Shown here one piece after another: positions 45,935 through 54,428 of a DNA stretch of 64,000 bases. This stretch comes from Arthrobacter sp. B2a2-09 (GTDB lineage: Bacteria > Actinomycetota > Actinomycetes > Actinomycetales > Micrococcaceae): the NCBI RefSeq assembly GCF_027587375.1, contig NZ_JAMXIC010000004.1:1-64000 (forward strand), given 5' to 3'. The notes beneath the pieces are model-generated. The model was given only the letters and a program-made list of their open reading frames with translations. It had not been told where the DNA came from and did no database searches. Position 1 is the first letter of the stretch, and each line of letters opens with the position of its first letter. Made by a program: the position numbers and the translations under genes.

Positions 45935-46282
45935 AGTGGGTTGCGCGCCTGCGTGGACCAGTTCGGTTCGTGAGCTGAACACGGTCCACAGCCATTGTTT
46001 GGCGTTGCTCTTCCGCAGTGCACGCCCAGGCCTGTATCCCGGACATCCACGCCTGCAGGCATCCGTCAAGAGTCGGTTTGACCGAATAATGATAGTGAGC
46101 TATCATTTACAAAATCATCAAAATTGGCCGCCTAATCCTTTTGTGAACGTTAGGCGGGGGGTGGACTCATCATGGCGCCGACTTGCTGTCGGTGGCGGTT
46201 CTAGAACCGGCTCCACCAATGTTTGATGGCGGCGTCTAGTAGCTATGACCCTTTACGAAAATGAAGCCAATTTGGGGGAATA
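45935..46282 (+). other. Intergenic control region of the DUF1906/M15-like unit
   Basis: No gene is recognised. The first 140 bp show nothing distinctive. From 46078 there is an A+T-rich promoter with an overlapping dyad. The predicted 5' leader of about 170 nt contains a hairpin, CCGCCTAA (46128-46135) with TTAGGCGG (46150-46157). A GGGGGAA ribosome site precedes the ATG at 46283. Confidence 0.6.
46078..46106 (+). promoter_or_regulatory. Near-consensus promoter with operator over the -10
   Basis: TTGACC (46078-46083), a 17-bp spacer and TATCAT (46101-46106) form a strong sigma-A-type promoter. ATGATAG (46089-46095) and CTATCAT (46100-46106) are a perfect inverted repeat with a 4-bp gap that covers the -10, so a repressor bound there would block initiation. 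Confidence 0.8.
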
Positions 46283-48493
46283 ATGGCAGACGTAATGGTT
46301 ATCCGTGCGCAGAAATTCATCAACACCTACAACTCCGCAGGTATTCCAAAAGTGGAGGAGAACGGGCGAACGAGCTGGGCGGTCATGTTCGCCCTGACCC
46401 GGGCGCTGCAATTCGAGCTTGGTATCACCGTGCTGTCGGACAGCTTTGGCCCAACGACGTTGGCGACTCTTCAATCCAAAATGCCAAATATCGACGGGGC
46501 CACTCCTGGCGCTGGGCGCATTAATAAGATCATCCAATCGGCTCTGTATTGCAAGGGTTACGATGGCGGAGAAATCGACGGAATCTACAATCAGCGGGTC
46601 AAGGACGCCGTCCGAAAGCTGAAACTGGACATGGGAGTCCAAGAGGCCTTCCCTGGTGATGGCGTCGCGCCGAAAGTATTCAAGGCCCTTCTGACCATGG
46701 ATCCGTACGTCCTGCTGCCGGGCGGAGACAGTGCTGTCCGTTCTGCCCAACAATGGCTGAATGCAGCGTACATCGCGCGTCGTGAATTCTTCATCGTCCC
46801 CTGCGACGGTTTCTTCTCACGGAATGTGCAGAAGGCTCTCATGTTTGCCATTCAGTACCAGATCGGCATGAGCGACAATGTGGCCAACGGATTCTTTGGA
46901 CCGGGCACACAATCAGGGATTCGCAATAACACGTTGACAGTTGGCTCCACGGGAACCTGGGTTCGGCTGTTTAGCGCCGCCATGATCTTCAATAAACGTG
47001 CCGGAACCGCGTTTGCGGATGTGTTTACCGCTCAATTGTCTGCGCTGGTGTCCGATTTTCAAGGCTTCGCCAAATTGCCCGTCACGGGAAAAGGCGACTT
47101 TCAAACATGGGCGTCGCTTTTGGTTTCCACCGGCGATGTCACCCGGAGAGGAACGGCTGCCGACTGCATCACCACGATCACTCCTGCACGGGCTTCGGCT
47201 CTGACGGCGGCGGGCTACCAGATCATTGGCCGTTACCTGTCTAATGCTCCCCGCTCTACCTGGAACAAACAGATCGAACAAGGGGAACTCGCGGCAATCC
47301 AGTCAAGCGGTATGCGCGTCTTCCCCATCTACCAAACCTGGGGCGGCGCGGCGGCATACTTCAATGCCGGACAGGGGCAAGCAGATGCACTGGCGGCCAT
47401 CGAAAGACTCCGCTTCTACGGGTTCAAGCCCGGCACGACCGTTTACTTCGCCGTTGATTTCGACGCCCTCGATTATGAAGTTACCGAGAACATCATCCCT
47501 CACTTCCGAGGGATCAAGTCCACGATGGACTTCAACGCCGCAGGCTACAAGATAGGTATCTATGGTCCTCGCAACGTGTGTTCCCGTGTAGCCGGCGAGG
47601 GGCTTTCAACAGCCAGTTTTGTGTGTGACATGTCCACCGGATTCTCGGGCAACCTGGGATATCCGCTGCCGGAAGATTGGGCCTTCGACCAGATATCAAC
47701 CATCACTGTCGGGACGGGCGCCGGAAGCATCGAAATCGACAAAAACATCGCGTCGGGACGCGATGCGGGACAGAATTCATTCAATCCGCCGAAGGAAACT
47801 CAGGTGGTGGACGTCCTCCTTGATGCTCAGCTACAAGGGGCATTGATGGCCGACATCAAGTCATATCTCGAGTCGATCGGGGTTCCGGAGAAGGGCCTTG
47901 AATACGAAGGCGAGCCTCTGACCACGCTGCGGTCTAACACTGATGCGGTCGAGATGATCTTTCGTTTCGATGCGCAAATCACCCAGACTGCGGGTCGGTT
48001 CCGAGTGCCTAAATCGTTGGTCCAATGTCCCCTGTTGTGGGAGTACCGCAAGTACACGCACCTCGACACGGTGGCGGACGAGGGAGTGCGGCTCTACTAC
48101 GCAGGACTCCTCGGGCGCGGCAACGATGATTCAAGCACCGGTCTGGGACAAATCTTCGCGAGGACTGCCATCCGGGCGCAAAACTACTGCATCAGCCAAG
48201 GAATGATGCCGGGCACAATCATGGATCCCAATAATAAGCCCGATGTGTGGACGATGTGGCAGAAACTCCAGGACGACAACTTCAATGTGCAAACCGCCGC
48301 CCAGGTCCTGATCCATGGAGCCGTCGATCAGGACGTGCTTCTGGGCAGGGGAAACCCCGAAAGCGAGTATCAGACGACTCTGGCCCGCTACAACGGAACA
48401 GGTCCAGACGCCCAGCGCTACGGGGGAGAACTCATAGGCCTCTACCGGGTGTTTGAGAAGTACAACGGCCTCTTGAGGAATAGGCGAGCATGA
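46283..48493 (+). CDS. Multidomain peptidoglycan-binding / DUF1906 glycoside-hydrolase-like protein
   Basis: A 736-aa protein. Residues 1-290 contain four degenerate peptidoglycan-binding-type units (for example NKIIQSALYCKGYDGGEIDG and RSAQQWLNAAYIARREF). Residues 294-500 match the DUF1906 (Rv2525c-like) TIM-barrel domain: YQIIGRYLSNAPRSTWNKQI, FPIYQTWGGA, TVYFAVDFDALDYE, GIYGPRNVC, then SIEIDKNIA near the barrel end. Residues 520-736 have a helical lysozyme/transglycosylase-like feel (DDSSTGLGQIFARTAIRAQNY), with no confident family. There is no signal peptide or membrane helix, so export would need another route. It overlaps the next gene by 4 bp. It is A+T-richer than typical neighbours. 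Confidence 0.8.
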   Translation: MADVMVIRAQKFINTYNSAGIPKVEENGRTSWAVMFALTRALQFELGITVLSDSFGPTTLATLQSKMPNIDGATPGAGRINKIIQSALYCKGYDGGEIDGIYNQRVKDAVRKLKLDMGVQEAFPGDGVAPKVFKALLTMDPYVLLPGGDSAVRSAQQWLNAAYIARREFFIVPCDGFFSRNVQKALMFAIQYQIGMSDNVANGFFGPGTQSGIRNNTLTVGSTGTWVRLFSAAMIFNKRAGTAFADVFTAQLSALVSDFQGFAKLPVTGKGDFQTWASLLVSTGDVTRRGTAADCITTITPARASALTAAGYQIIGRYLSNAPRSTWNKQIEQGELAAIQSSGMRVFPIYQTWGGAAAYFNAGQGQADALAAIERLRFYGFKPGTTVYFAVDFDALDYEVTENIIPHFRGIKSTMDFNAAGYKIGIYGPRNVCSRVAGEGLSTASFVCDMSTGFSGNLGYPLPEDWAFDQISTITVGTGAGSIEIDKNIASGRDAGQNSFNPPKETQVVDVLLDAQLQGALMADIKSYLESIGVPEKGLEYEGEPLTTLRSNTDAVEMIFRFDAQITQTAGRFRVPKSLVQCPLLWEYRKYTHLDTVADEGVRLYYAGLLGRGNDDSSTGLGQIFARTAIRAQNYCISQGMMPGTIMDPNNKPDVWTMWQKLQDDNFNVQTAAQVLIHGAVDQDVLLGRGNPESEYQTTLARYNGTGPDAQRYGGELIGLYRVFEKYNGLLRNRRA

Positions 48494-48852
48494 CAAAAGC
48501 CCAGCCCGCATCGCCCGGCGCGGGGGAGCCCGGTTCGCTTGCGGCCGTCGTTTTCCTGAATCTGCTGGGCTTCCCATGGTTGGCACTAGCTTCACTGAAC
48601 GCCGCGCACTTGATCCTGGAAAATGGCGGATACCCGGATGCCCGCTACGGTCAGGACGACACGAATCTCAGCATTTGCATTTTCTTCTTCGTTCTCATCA
48701 CTGTGGTGTTTCTTCTCGCCGATGCTGTCGTGCTGCTGAAGCTAAGGCAACTCAAGAACCTTAAGTCATGGTCAGCGGGGTTGGGAACACTCCTTCTGCC
48801 AGCAATTGCCCTGTTTGTCTTTCTTGTCCTCACCGAGACCAATCTCGGTTGA
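48490..48852 (+). CDS. Small membrane protein of the DUF1906/M15-like unit
   Basis: A 120-aa protein of no recognised family with three predicted helices (about 17-40, 60-82 and 96-115) and a polar loop GGYPDARYGQDDTNL between the first two. It is translationally coupled to the preceding 736-aa gene (4-bp overlap). Its size and position suggest a holin-like, anchoring or immunity role, but nothing in the sequence decides this. Confidence 0.7.
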   Translation: MTKAQPASPGAGEPGSLAAVVFLNLLGFPWLALASLNAAHLILENGGYPDARYGQDDTNLSICIFFFVLITVVFLLADAVVLLKLRQLKNLKSWSAGLGTLLLPAIALFVFLVLTETNLG

Positions 48853-48901
48853 CTTTCCAAGCCGTTGGTCAACCAATTCGCGTCGTGAAAGGTCCAATCC
48901 C

Positions 48902-49561
48902 GTGAAGACTCCAAGTCGAAAAGTCGGCCGCCGCTCCCTTCTCGGCGCTGTATTGGGGGGAGCAATAGTCGTCGCGGGCGGTGCAATCGTCACGGCATCC
49001 CCAGCCGTCGCCCAAGCCACGCATGTTGTTGGGGCACCTTCAGGGAAGCAACCGAAACGAAGCAACAACGGCTGGCGAACGGCACAATCATCCGATACGA
49101 ACGAAGGAGTTTGGGCGCGTCCTGTGCCCGGAAGTGCCGCATCAGTGTCGGTCCGTGCCGGAGATCCCGAAGCGATCCTGATTTACGTCGCTCGCCGCTT
49201 CAACTATGAGGTCCGGCCGCTAGGTAAAGGGGACGTGGTTGGCTTCCGACCGTTGTCAGAGATCGCGGCGGGTGTTTCTACGAACTTGGCATCAGGCACG
49301 GCTATTCAGATCTTGCCGGGTTCTTTCCCGTTCGGAAGCCGAGGCTATCTATTCGGCTCGGAGCTTCGAACCATCAGAAGCCTGTTAGCGGAGTGTGCTG
49401 GGGTCGTGGCGTGGGGTGGAGACTCAGATAACCCCGATGAATCTCTGTTCGAGCTCGTCAAGGGCCCCCGTGACAAAGACCTTGCAGCCCTCGCGACCAG
49501 AATTCGACAGTGGAACGATGAATCCGGGAAGGGCGCCGGCACAGTGATAGTCGGGGCATAG
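48902..49561 (+). CDS. Tat-exported M15-peptidase-like protein with all zinc ligands lost
   Basis: A 219-aa protein. The N terminus SRKVGRRSLLGAVLGG with AVAQA at about 35-39 is a twin-arginine signal. The mature domain carries the scaffold of M15 D,D-carboxypeptidase/L-Ala-D-Glu peptidases: STNLASGTAIQI aligns with the SxHxxGxAxDI zinc motif, and AWGGDSDNPDESLFEL with WGGxW...DxxHFE. The ligand positions are L129 (for His), Q136 (for Asp, the correct seven residues later) and L182 (for His); D179 of DxxH is kept. I therefore read it as a pseudopeptidase, perhaps binding stem peptides. The start is the GTG at 48902 after GAAAGG, 49 bp past the membrane-protein gene. Confidence 0.75.
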   Translation: MKTPSRKVGRRSLLGAVLGGAIVVAGGAIVTASPAVAQATHVVGAPSGKQPKRSNNGWRTAQSSDTNEGVWARPVPGSAASVSVRAGDPEAILIYVARRFNYEVRPLGKGDVVGFRPLSEIAAGVSTNLASGTAIQILPGSFPFGSRGYLFGSELRTIRSLLAECAGVVAWGGDSDNPDESLFELVKGPRDKDLAALATRIRQWNDESGKGAGTVIVGA

Positions 49562-49591
49562 GTCTGCCGTGGGAGCTCTCGCATTTGCTTG

Positions 49592-50119
49592 TTAGGGGAG
49601 TTTCGCGTGCATCTCCCTGTGCGCCGTGGCGAGTTCCTTGTAGTGGGCCGCGTTGCGCTTCACGCCGTCGAGCTCTTCCTCGCTCAGTTCGCGGCGCACT
49701 TTGGCGGGCACACCGGCAACCAAGGATCGCGGCGGGATGACAGTTCCCTCAAGCACGACGGCGCCGGCGGCCACAAGCGAACCTGTACCGATGACCGCGC
49801 CGTTCAGGATGGTTGCGCTCATGCCAATAAGGCAGTCGTCCTCCACAGTGCATCCGTGGACGACAGCGCTGTGCCCGACGCTGACGCGCTCGCCTACGGT
49901 GCAGGGGAAACCGGGGTCGGCGTGCAGGACCACATTGTCCTGCAGGTTCGAGCCGGCGCCGACGCTGATCGCAGCGGTGTCTGCCCGGACTGACACACCA
50001 TAGAAGGCGCTCGAGTCCTCGCCAAGGGTGGCCTTGCCGATGATGGAAGCCGTGGGTGCCACGAAGGCGGTGTCATGGATGACCGGGGTATCCCCGGCGA
50101 AGGTGTAAATGGGAGCCAT
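49592..50119 (-). CDS. Gamma-class carbonic anhydrase family protein
   Basis: A 175-aa left-handed beta-helix protein of hexapeptide repeats, with a C-terminal helix. H66 (VVLHADPG), H83 and H88 (GHSAVVHG) sit at the zinc positions of gamma-carbonic anhydrases such as YrdA/PaaY. LIGMSATILNGAVIGTGSLV and PPRSLVAGVPAKVRREL are family blocks. Zinc-dependent CO2 hydration or a related thioesterase role is possible. A single gene flanked upstream by a 66-bp repeat. Confidence 0.92.
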   Translation of the reverse strand: MAPIYTFAGDTPVIHDTAFVAPTASIIGKATLGEDSSAFYGVSVRADTAAISVGAGSNLQDNVVLHADPGFPCTVGERVSVGHSAVVHGCTVEDDCLIGMSATILNGAVIGTGSLVAAGAVVLEGTVIPPRSLVAGVPAKVRRELSEEELDGVKRNAAHYKELATAHREMHAKLP

Positions 50120-50155
50120 GGGGCAAGCCTAGAACACGCCGTCTGGCCCGCCCAT

Positions 50156-50221
50156 CCCAACTGGGTCGCATTAGGTGTCGCTATGAGCCTTGAAAACGAC
50201 AACAAATGCGAGCTACTTGGG
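50156..50221 (+). repeat. 66-bp palindromic intergenic repeat, copy 3
   Basis: Starts CCCAACTGGGTCGCATT and ends GCGAGCTACTTGGG, with the right arm AACGACAACAAATGCGAGC; the left arm is the most diverged of the five copies. Its last bases are the final codons and TAG stop of the methyltransferase gene on the other strand. Confidence 0.85.
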
Positions 50222-50902
50222 TGGGCCGGGAGGCGTTCGGAGGACCAGGAATTGGTAGTGCTGCGTCCAATTCCCCGCGCCGGGTCCGGACTCCGCTCCG
50301 GCTCCCTCGGGCCAGGTCTCAAAGTGCTCCACGTCGCCGTGCGCACCGAAGATGCGGCGCACGGCGTCGTCGCTCCGCCGGCTGAAGAACCGCCGCGGCT
50401 CGTCCTGGTCCTCGGGGTTGAGGACTTCTTCATCGTCACCGGACCAGAGCCCGACGGCGATCGGCGCGCCAGCCGCGCTGACCCGCACGAGCTCACGGAC
50501 GACGTCGTGGATTACCGCGTTGGGGACGTGCAGGAGGGTGCTCATGGTCCACACGGCCGGGAAGGAGACGTCCGCGAAAGGCAAGGCGCGGCCGCTGGCC
50601 ACGCTCGCGTCCAAGCCTTTGGCGCGGGCGACGTGGATGCTCTCCTCGGACAGGTCAACGCCCGTGTAGTGCAGTCCCGCCCGCACGAATTCCAAACCTT
50701 CGACGCCAGTGCCGCAGCCTAGTTCGAACAGAGAATGCCTGTGTTCGTCCTTGAGCAGGCGAATGAACCAATCGCGGCACTCCGTCCGATGCGTGGTCAT
50801 GGCGCGGGTGTTCTGGATGCCGGCCTGCCGGTCGTAGTAGACGGCCAGGTTCGCCTCGTGATTGTCGGCTTCGTCGCTGAAGGCCCTCCGGGTCCCGTCC
50901 AT
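50213..50902 (-). CDS. SAM-dependent methyltransferase (class I)
   Basis: A 229-aa cytoplasmic methyltransferase. The SAM-binding motif I is LFELGCGTGVEGLEFVRAG, motif II GVDLSEESIHVARA, then GRALPFADVSFPAVWTMSTL with LLHVPNAVIHDVVRELVRVS. The substrate is unknown. The start ATG at 50902 has only a weak ribosome site (GGGTG). Its final codons and stop lie inside repeat copy 3, and copy 4 ends its upstream region only 18 bp from the start codon, so the gene is bracketed by two copies of the same repeat. Confidence 0.88.
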   Translation of the reverse strand: MDGTRRAFSDEADNHEANLAVYYDRQAGIQNTRAMTTHRTECRDWFIRLLKDEHRHSLFELGCGTGVEGLEFVRAGLHYTGVDLSEESIHVARAKGLDASVASGRALPFADVSFPAVWTMSTLLHVPNAVIHDVVRELVRVSAAGAPIAVGLWSGDDEEVLNPEDQDEPRRFFSRRSDDAVRRIFGAHGDVEHFETWPEGAGAESGPGAGNWTQHYQFLVLRTPPGPPK

Positions 50903-50919
50903 GCACCCAGCGTAGAACA

Positions 50920-50985
50920 CCCAACTAACTAGCAGTAGATGCCGTTATGAGGCGTCAAAACGACAACAAATGCGAGCTAGTTGGG
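50920..50985 (+). repeat. 66-bp palindromic intergenic repeat, copy 4
   Basis: Starts CCCAACTAACTAGCAGT and ends TGCGAGCTAGTTGGG, with AAAACGACAACAAATGCGAG as its right arm. It lies immediately upstream of the methyltransferase start on the minus strand and must contain or displace that gene's promoter. Confidence 0.85.
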
Positions 50986-51019
50986 TGGGGACGACGGGTA
51001 GGTGGGCAGGGGGGGAGCG

Positions 51020-51880
51020 CTAGTTGAACACCACCGTGCGGGTGCCGTCGAGCAGGACGCGGTGCTCGGCGTGCCACTGCACAGCCTGGGCGAGGGTGCG
51101 GCCCTCGACGTCGCGGCCCATCTGCACGAATTGCTCGGCTGTGCGGGCGTGGTCCACCCTGATGACTTCCTGCTCGATGATCGGGCCCTCGTCGAGGTCC
51201 GCCGTGACGTAGTGGGCAGTGGCGCCGATGATCTTCACGCCCCGGGCATGCGCCTGGTGGTAGGGCTTGGCGCCCTTGAAGGAGGGCAGGAAGGAGTGAT
51301 GGATGTTGATGGCCTTGCCGTTGAGCTCGGTGCAGAGCTCGTTGGAGAGGACCTGCATGTAGCGCGCCAGGACAGTCAGCTCGATGCCGTGCTCCTGGAT
51401 GAGCGCAAGGAGCTTCGCCTCGGCTTGTGGCTTGGTGTCCGGAGTGACCGGGATGTGGTGGAAGGGGATCCCATAGAACTCCGCCAGACCTTCGAGGTCC
51501 CGGTGGTTGGATACGATGGCCGGTACCTCGATGGGGAGGGTTCCGGAGCGTTGCTGGAAGAGCAGATCATTGAGGCAGTGTGCGTCCTTTGAACCCAGGA
51601 TCAGGGTACGGACCTTCTGGCCCACCGGGTTGATCTGCCACTTCATGCCGAACTCTTCGGCCACCGGGGCCAGCGCCGAACTCAGTTCAGCCTGGGTCGA
51701 GGACGTCGTGGCTTCCACCCGCATGAAGAAGTTTCCCGTGCTGGGGCTGCCGTATTGCTGGGAATCGGCGATGTTGCAGCCAGCCTCCAACAAAGCGCCT
51801 GCGACGGCGTGCACAATTCCGGGCCGGTCCGGGCAGGACAGGGTTACAACAAAAGACGTAGGCAGGGTGGAGTCAGTCAC
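51020..51880 (-). CDS. purU: Formyltetrahydrofolate deformylase
   Basis: PurU hydrolyses 10-formyl-THF to formate and THF. The 286-aa protein has an N-terminal ACT domain (FVVTLSCPDRPGIVHAVAGA) and a C-terminal formyltransferase-like domain with HCLNDLLFQQRSG, AIVSNHRDLEGLA, INIHHSFLPSFKGAKPYHQA and IGATAHYVTADLDEGPIIEQ; the Asn-His-Asp catalytic set of the fold is present. I use the GTG at 51880 (VTDSTLPTS), which gives the family length. It is divergent from the ZTP riboswitch-glyA-folD unit, grouping one-carbon genes. Confidence 0.94.
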   Translation of the reverse strand: MTDSTLPTSFVVTLSCPDRPGIVHAVAGALLEAGCNIADSQQYGSPSTGNFFMRVEATTSSTQAELSSALAPVAEEFGMKWQINPVGQKVRTLILGSKDAHCLNDLLFQQRSGTLPIEVPAIVSNHRDLEGLAEFYGIPFHHIPVTPDTKPQAEAKLLALIQEHGIELTVLARYMQVLSNELCTELNGKAINIHHSFLPSFKGAKPYHQAHARGVKIIGATAHYVTADLDEGPIIEQEVIRVDHARTAEQFVQMGRDVEGRTLAQAVQWHAEHRVLLDGTRTVVFN

Positions 51881-51921
51881 ACGATCAAGCCTACCGTTGC
51901 GCACCTGTTGTACTGTTTAAG

Positions 51922-51999
51922 TCGTCGCGACTGGCGTTGGGTGGTGTACCACCAGGGAGCGGCATTGATGAAGACCACGGATCGTACGCCTGGGCCGAG
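51922..51999 (+). ncRNA. ZTP (pfl) riboswitch
   Basis: TCGCGACTGGCG, then ACCACCAGGGAGC after a short G/T hairpin, then CGCCTGGGC at 51987-51995, reproduce the conserved blocks of the ZTP/pfl aptamer in the right order. It lies about 110 nt upstream of glyA, a typical ZTP-regulated gene. ZTP/ZMP accumulates when 10-formyl-THF is short. A CCATGCC...GGCATGG hairpin follows at about 52020 but has no T-tract, so the expression platform is unclear. Confidence 0.9.
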
Positions 52000-52107
52000 G
52001 GTCACGTTTTACTGTCGCTGTGCCATGCCCCGTAATCAAAGGCATGGAAAAAACCCAGCCGGTAGCCTGACCTGTAGAAATACCCGATGCCTATCCAGGA
52101 GATCTTC

Positions 52108-53406
52108 GTGACCACCAGCACCATCACCTCCGCGACCATCAGCAACCAGCCGCTTGCCGAGCTCGACCCCGAGATCGCCGCGGTTCTGGAACAGGAACTC
52201 GGCCGCCAGCGCGGCACCCTGGAAATGATCGCTTCCGAGAACTTTGCGCCCCGCGCCGTCATGGAGGCCCAGGGCTCTGTCCTGACCAACAAGTACGCCG
52301 AAGGCTACCCGGGCCGCCGCTACTACGGTGGCTGCGAATACGTGGACATCGCCGAGCAACTGGCCATCGACCGCGTGAAGGCACTCTTCGGCGCTGAGTA
52401 CGCCAACGTACAGCCGCACTCGGGTGCGCAGGCCAACGCCGCGGCCCTGTCCGCCATGATCACTCCTGGTGACAAGATCCTCGGCCTTTCCCTGGCCCAC
52501 GGTGGCCACCTGACCCATGGCATGAAGCTCAACTTCTCCGGGAAGCTCTACAACGTAGCTGCCTACCAGGTTGAAGAAGACACCTTCCGCGTGGACATGG
52601 ACAAGCTCCGCGAACAGGCCATTGCCGAGAAGCCTCAGGTCATCATCGCCGGCTGGTCCGCTTACCCGCGCCACCTCGACTTTGCAGCCTTCCGCTCCAT
52701 CGCCGACGAAGTTGGCGCGCTCCTCTGGACGGACATGGCCCACTTCGCCGGCCTCGTTGCAGCAGGCCTGCACCCGAGCCCGGTGCCGCACTCCGACGTC
52801 GTCACCTCCACGGTGCACAAGACGCTGTCCGGCCCCCGTTCCGGCGTGATCCTCGCCAAGCAGGAATGGGCGAAGAAGATCAACTCCAACGTGTTCCCGG
52901 GCCAGCAGGGCGGCCCGCTCATGCACGTGATCGCCGCCAAGGCTGTTGCCTTCAAGATCGCTGCCGGCGAGGAATTCAAGGAGCGCCAGGAGCGCGTCCT
53001 CGAAGGTGCCAAGATCATCGCCGACCGCCTCAACCAGGCCGACGTCGCTGAAGCCGGCATTTCCGTGCTGACCGGCGGCACCGACGTCCACTTGGTCCTC
53101 GTGGACCTGCGCAACTCGCAGCTGGACGGCCAGCAGGCCGAAGACCTCCTGCACTCGGTGGGCATCACCGTCAACCGCAACGCCGTTCCGTTCGACCCCC
53201 GCCCGCCGATGGTCACCTCCGGCCTGCGCATCGGTACCCCGGCCCTGGCTACCCGCGGCTTCGGTGCCACCGAATTCACCGAGGTTGCCGAGATCATCGC
53301 TTCGGCGCTGAAGTCCGGCTCCGCTACCGATGTTGAAGCATTGCAGGCCCGCGTCGACAAGCTCGCCGCTGACTTCCCGCTGTACCCGCAGCACGAGCAG
53401 TGGTGA
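52108..53406 (+). CDS. glyA: Serine hydroxymethyltransferase
   Basis: GlyA interconverts serine and glycine with THF/5,10-methylene-THF, PLP-dependent. The 432-aa protein has [67 protein letters not shown] and the PLP-Lys motif [16 protein letters not shown], all diagnostic. The start is the GTG at 52108, 6 nt after AGGAG; the in-frame ATG at 52087 lies upstream of that ribosome site and is rejected. It is under the ZTP riboswitch and ends in contact with folD. Confidence 0.96.
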   Translation: MTTSTITSATISNQPLAELDPEIAAVLEQELGRQRGTLEMIASENFAPRAVMEAQGSVLTNKYAEGYPGRRYYGGCEYVDIAEQLAIDRVKALFGAEYANVQPHSGAQANAAALSAMITPGDKILGLSLAHGGHLTHGMKLNFSGKLYNVAAYQVEEDTFRVDMDKLREQAIAEKPQVIIAGWSAYPRHLDFAAFRSIADEVGALLWTDMAHFAGLVAAGLHPSPVPHSDVVTSTVHKTLSGPRSGVILAKQEWAKKINSNVFPGQQGGPLMHVIAAKAVAFKIAAGEEFKERQERVLEGAKIIADRLNQADVAEAGISVLTGGTDVHLVLVDLRNSQLDGQQAEDLLHSVGITVNRNAVPFDPRPPMVTSGLRIGTPALATRGFGATEFTEVAEIIASALKSGSATDVEALQARVDKLAADFPLYPQHEQW

Positions 53407-53414
53407 ACCCGTCC

Positions 53415-54326
53415 ATGGCGCAGACCGCAAAGATTCTTGACGGCAAGGCCGCCGCCGCCGCCATCAAGTCCGAGCTGACTGAGCGTGTCGCTGCCCTGAG
53501 GGCCCGCGGCGTAACTCCGGGCATTGCCACTGTGCTCGTAGGTGCGGACCCTGCCTCGCAGCTTTACGTGTCCATGAAGCACAAGCAGTCTGTGGAGATC
53601 GGGATGAACTCGATCCAGCGTGAGCTTCCGGCGGACGCCACCCAGGCCCAGGTTGAGGCCCTCATCGACGAACTCAATGCGGACCCCGCCTGCCACGGTT
53701 ACATCGTGCAGCTTCCGCTGCCCAAGCACCTGGACACCGACGCCATCCTCGAGCGGATCGACCCCGCCAAGGATGCCGACGGCCTGCACCCGACCAACCT
53801 GGGCCGGCTGGTGCTCAACGTCAACGGAGAGATCACCTCGCCGCTGCCGTGCACGCCCCGCGGCGTCATCGAGCTCCTGCAGCGCAACGGCTACAGCCTC
53901 GCCGGCAAGCACGTTGTGGTGGTCGGCCGCGGCGTCACGATCGGCCGCTCGATCGGCCTGCTGCTTACCCGCAGGGCCGTGAACGCCACCGTCACGCTGA
54001 CGCACACCGGCACCAAGAACCTCTCGGAGCTGCTGCGGCAGGCGGACGTGATTGTAGGCGCGGCGGGTGCCAAGCACATCGTCAAACCCGCGGACGTGAA
54101 GCCGGGCGCGGCCGTGCTCGACGTCGGTGTCACTCGTGAAACCGACCCCGAGACGGGCAAGAGCAAGGTCCACGGCGACATCGATCCCGCCGTTGCCGAT
54201 GTAGCCGGCTGGATTTCGCCGAACCCTGGCGGCGTGGGTCCCATGACCGTGGCGCTGCTCATGACCAACGTGGTCGAAGCTGCGGAACGCCAATTGGCAG
54301 CGGAAAGCGTCTCCGGCGTCGCCTGA
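53415..54326 (+). CDS. folD: Methylene-THF dehydrogenase / methenyl-THF cyclohydrolase
   Basis: FolD converts 5,10-methylene-THF to 10-formyl-THF, supplying PurH. The 303-aa protein has the family blocks [20 protein letters not shown] (catalytic Tyr and Lys), [54 protein letters not shown] (NADP loop) and [15 protein letters not shown]. The normally GRSxxVGxP loop reads [11 protein letters not shown]. An ATG at 53415, 8 bp after the glyA stop, is chosen; a GTG at 53403 overlapping the glyA stop is possible. Confidence 0.94.
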   Translation: MAQTAKILDGKAAAAAIKSELTERVAALRARGVTPGIATVLVGADPASQLYVSMKHKQSVEIGMNSIQRELPADATQAQVEALIDELNADPACHGYIVQLPLPKHLDTDAILERIDPAKDADGLHPTNLGRLVLNVNGEITSPLPCTPRGVIELLQRNGYSLAGKHVVVVGRGVTIGRSIGLLLTRRAVNATVTLTHTGTKNLSELLRQADVIVGAAGAKHIVKPADVKPGAAVLDVGVTRETDPETGKSKVHGDIDPAVADVAGWISPNPGGVGPMTVALLMTNVVEAAERQLAAESVSGVA

Positions 54327-54344
54327 TTTTGCTTCCCACCGCCT

Positions 54345-54382
54345 TGTAGGGCGCCTACTCCCGCGGGAGTAGGCGCCCTACA
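54345..54382. terminator. 38-bp perfect palindrome 3' of folD
   Basis: Two 19-bp halves are exact inverse complements with no loop bases between them (centre CCCGCGGG). It lies 18 bp past the folD stop and 46 bp before the histidine-kinase gene. It can serve as a strong terminator stem, although no T-tract follows. A 16-bp related stretch, differing at one position, occurs at 56298-56313. Confidence 0.75.
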
Positions 54383-54428
54383 CCGTTAACCCGACGACGC
54401 CGGCGCCCTCCGCGGCTAGGCTCGGAGC

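Noticed and set aside
52020..52055. Hairpin CCATGCC/GGCATGG after the ZTP aptamer as an intrinsic terminator
   Set aside because: It is followed by a run of A, not T, on the transcribed strand, so it is not a standard terminator for glyA.
52036..54293. Long minus-strand open frames opposite glyA and folD
   Set aside because: Both plus-strand genes are certain; the opposite frames are shadows with no recognisable domains.
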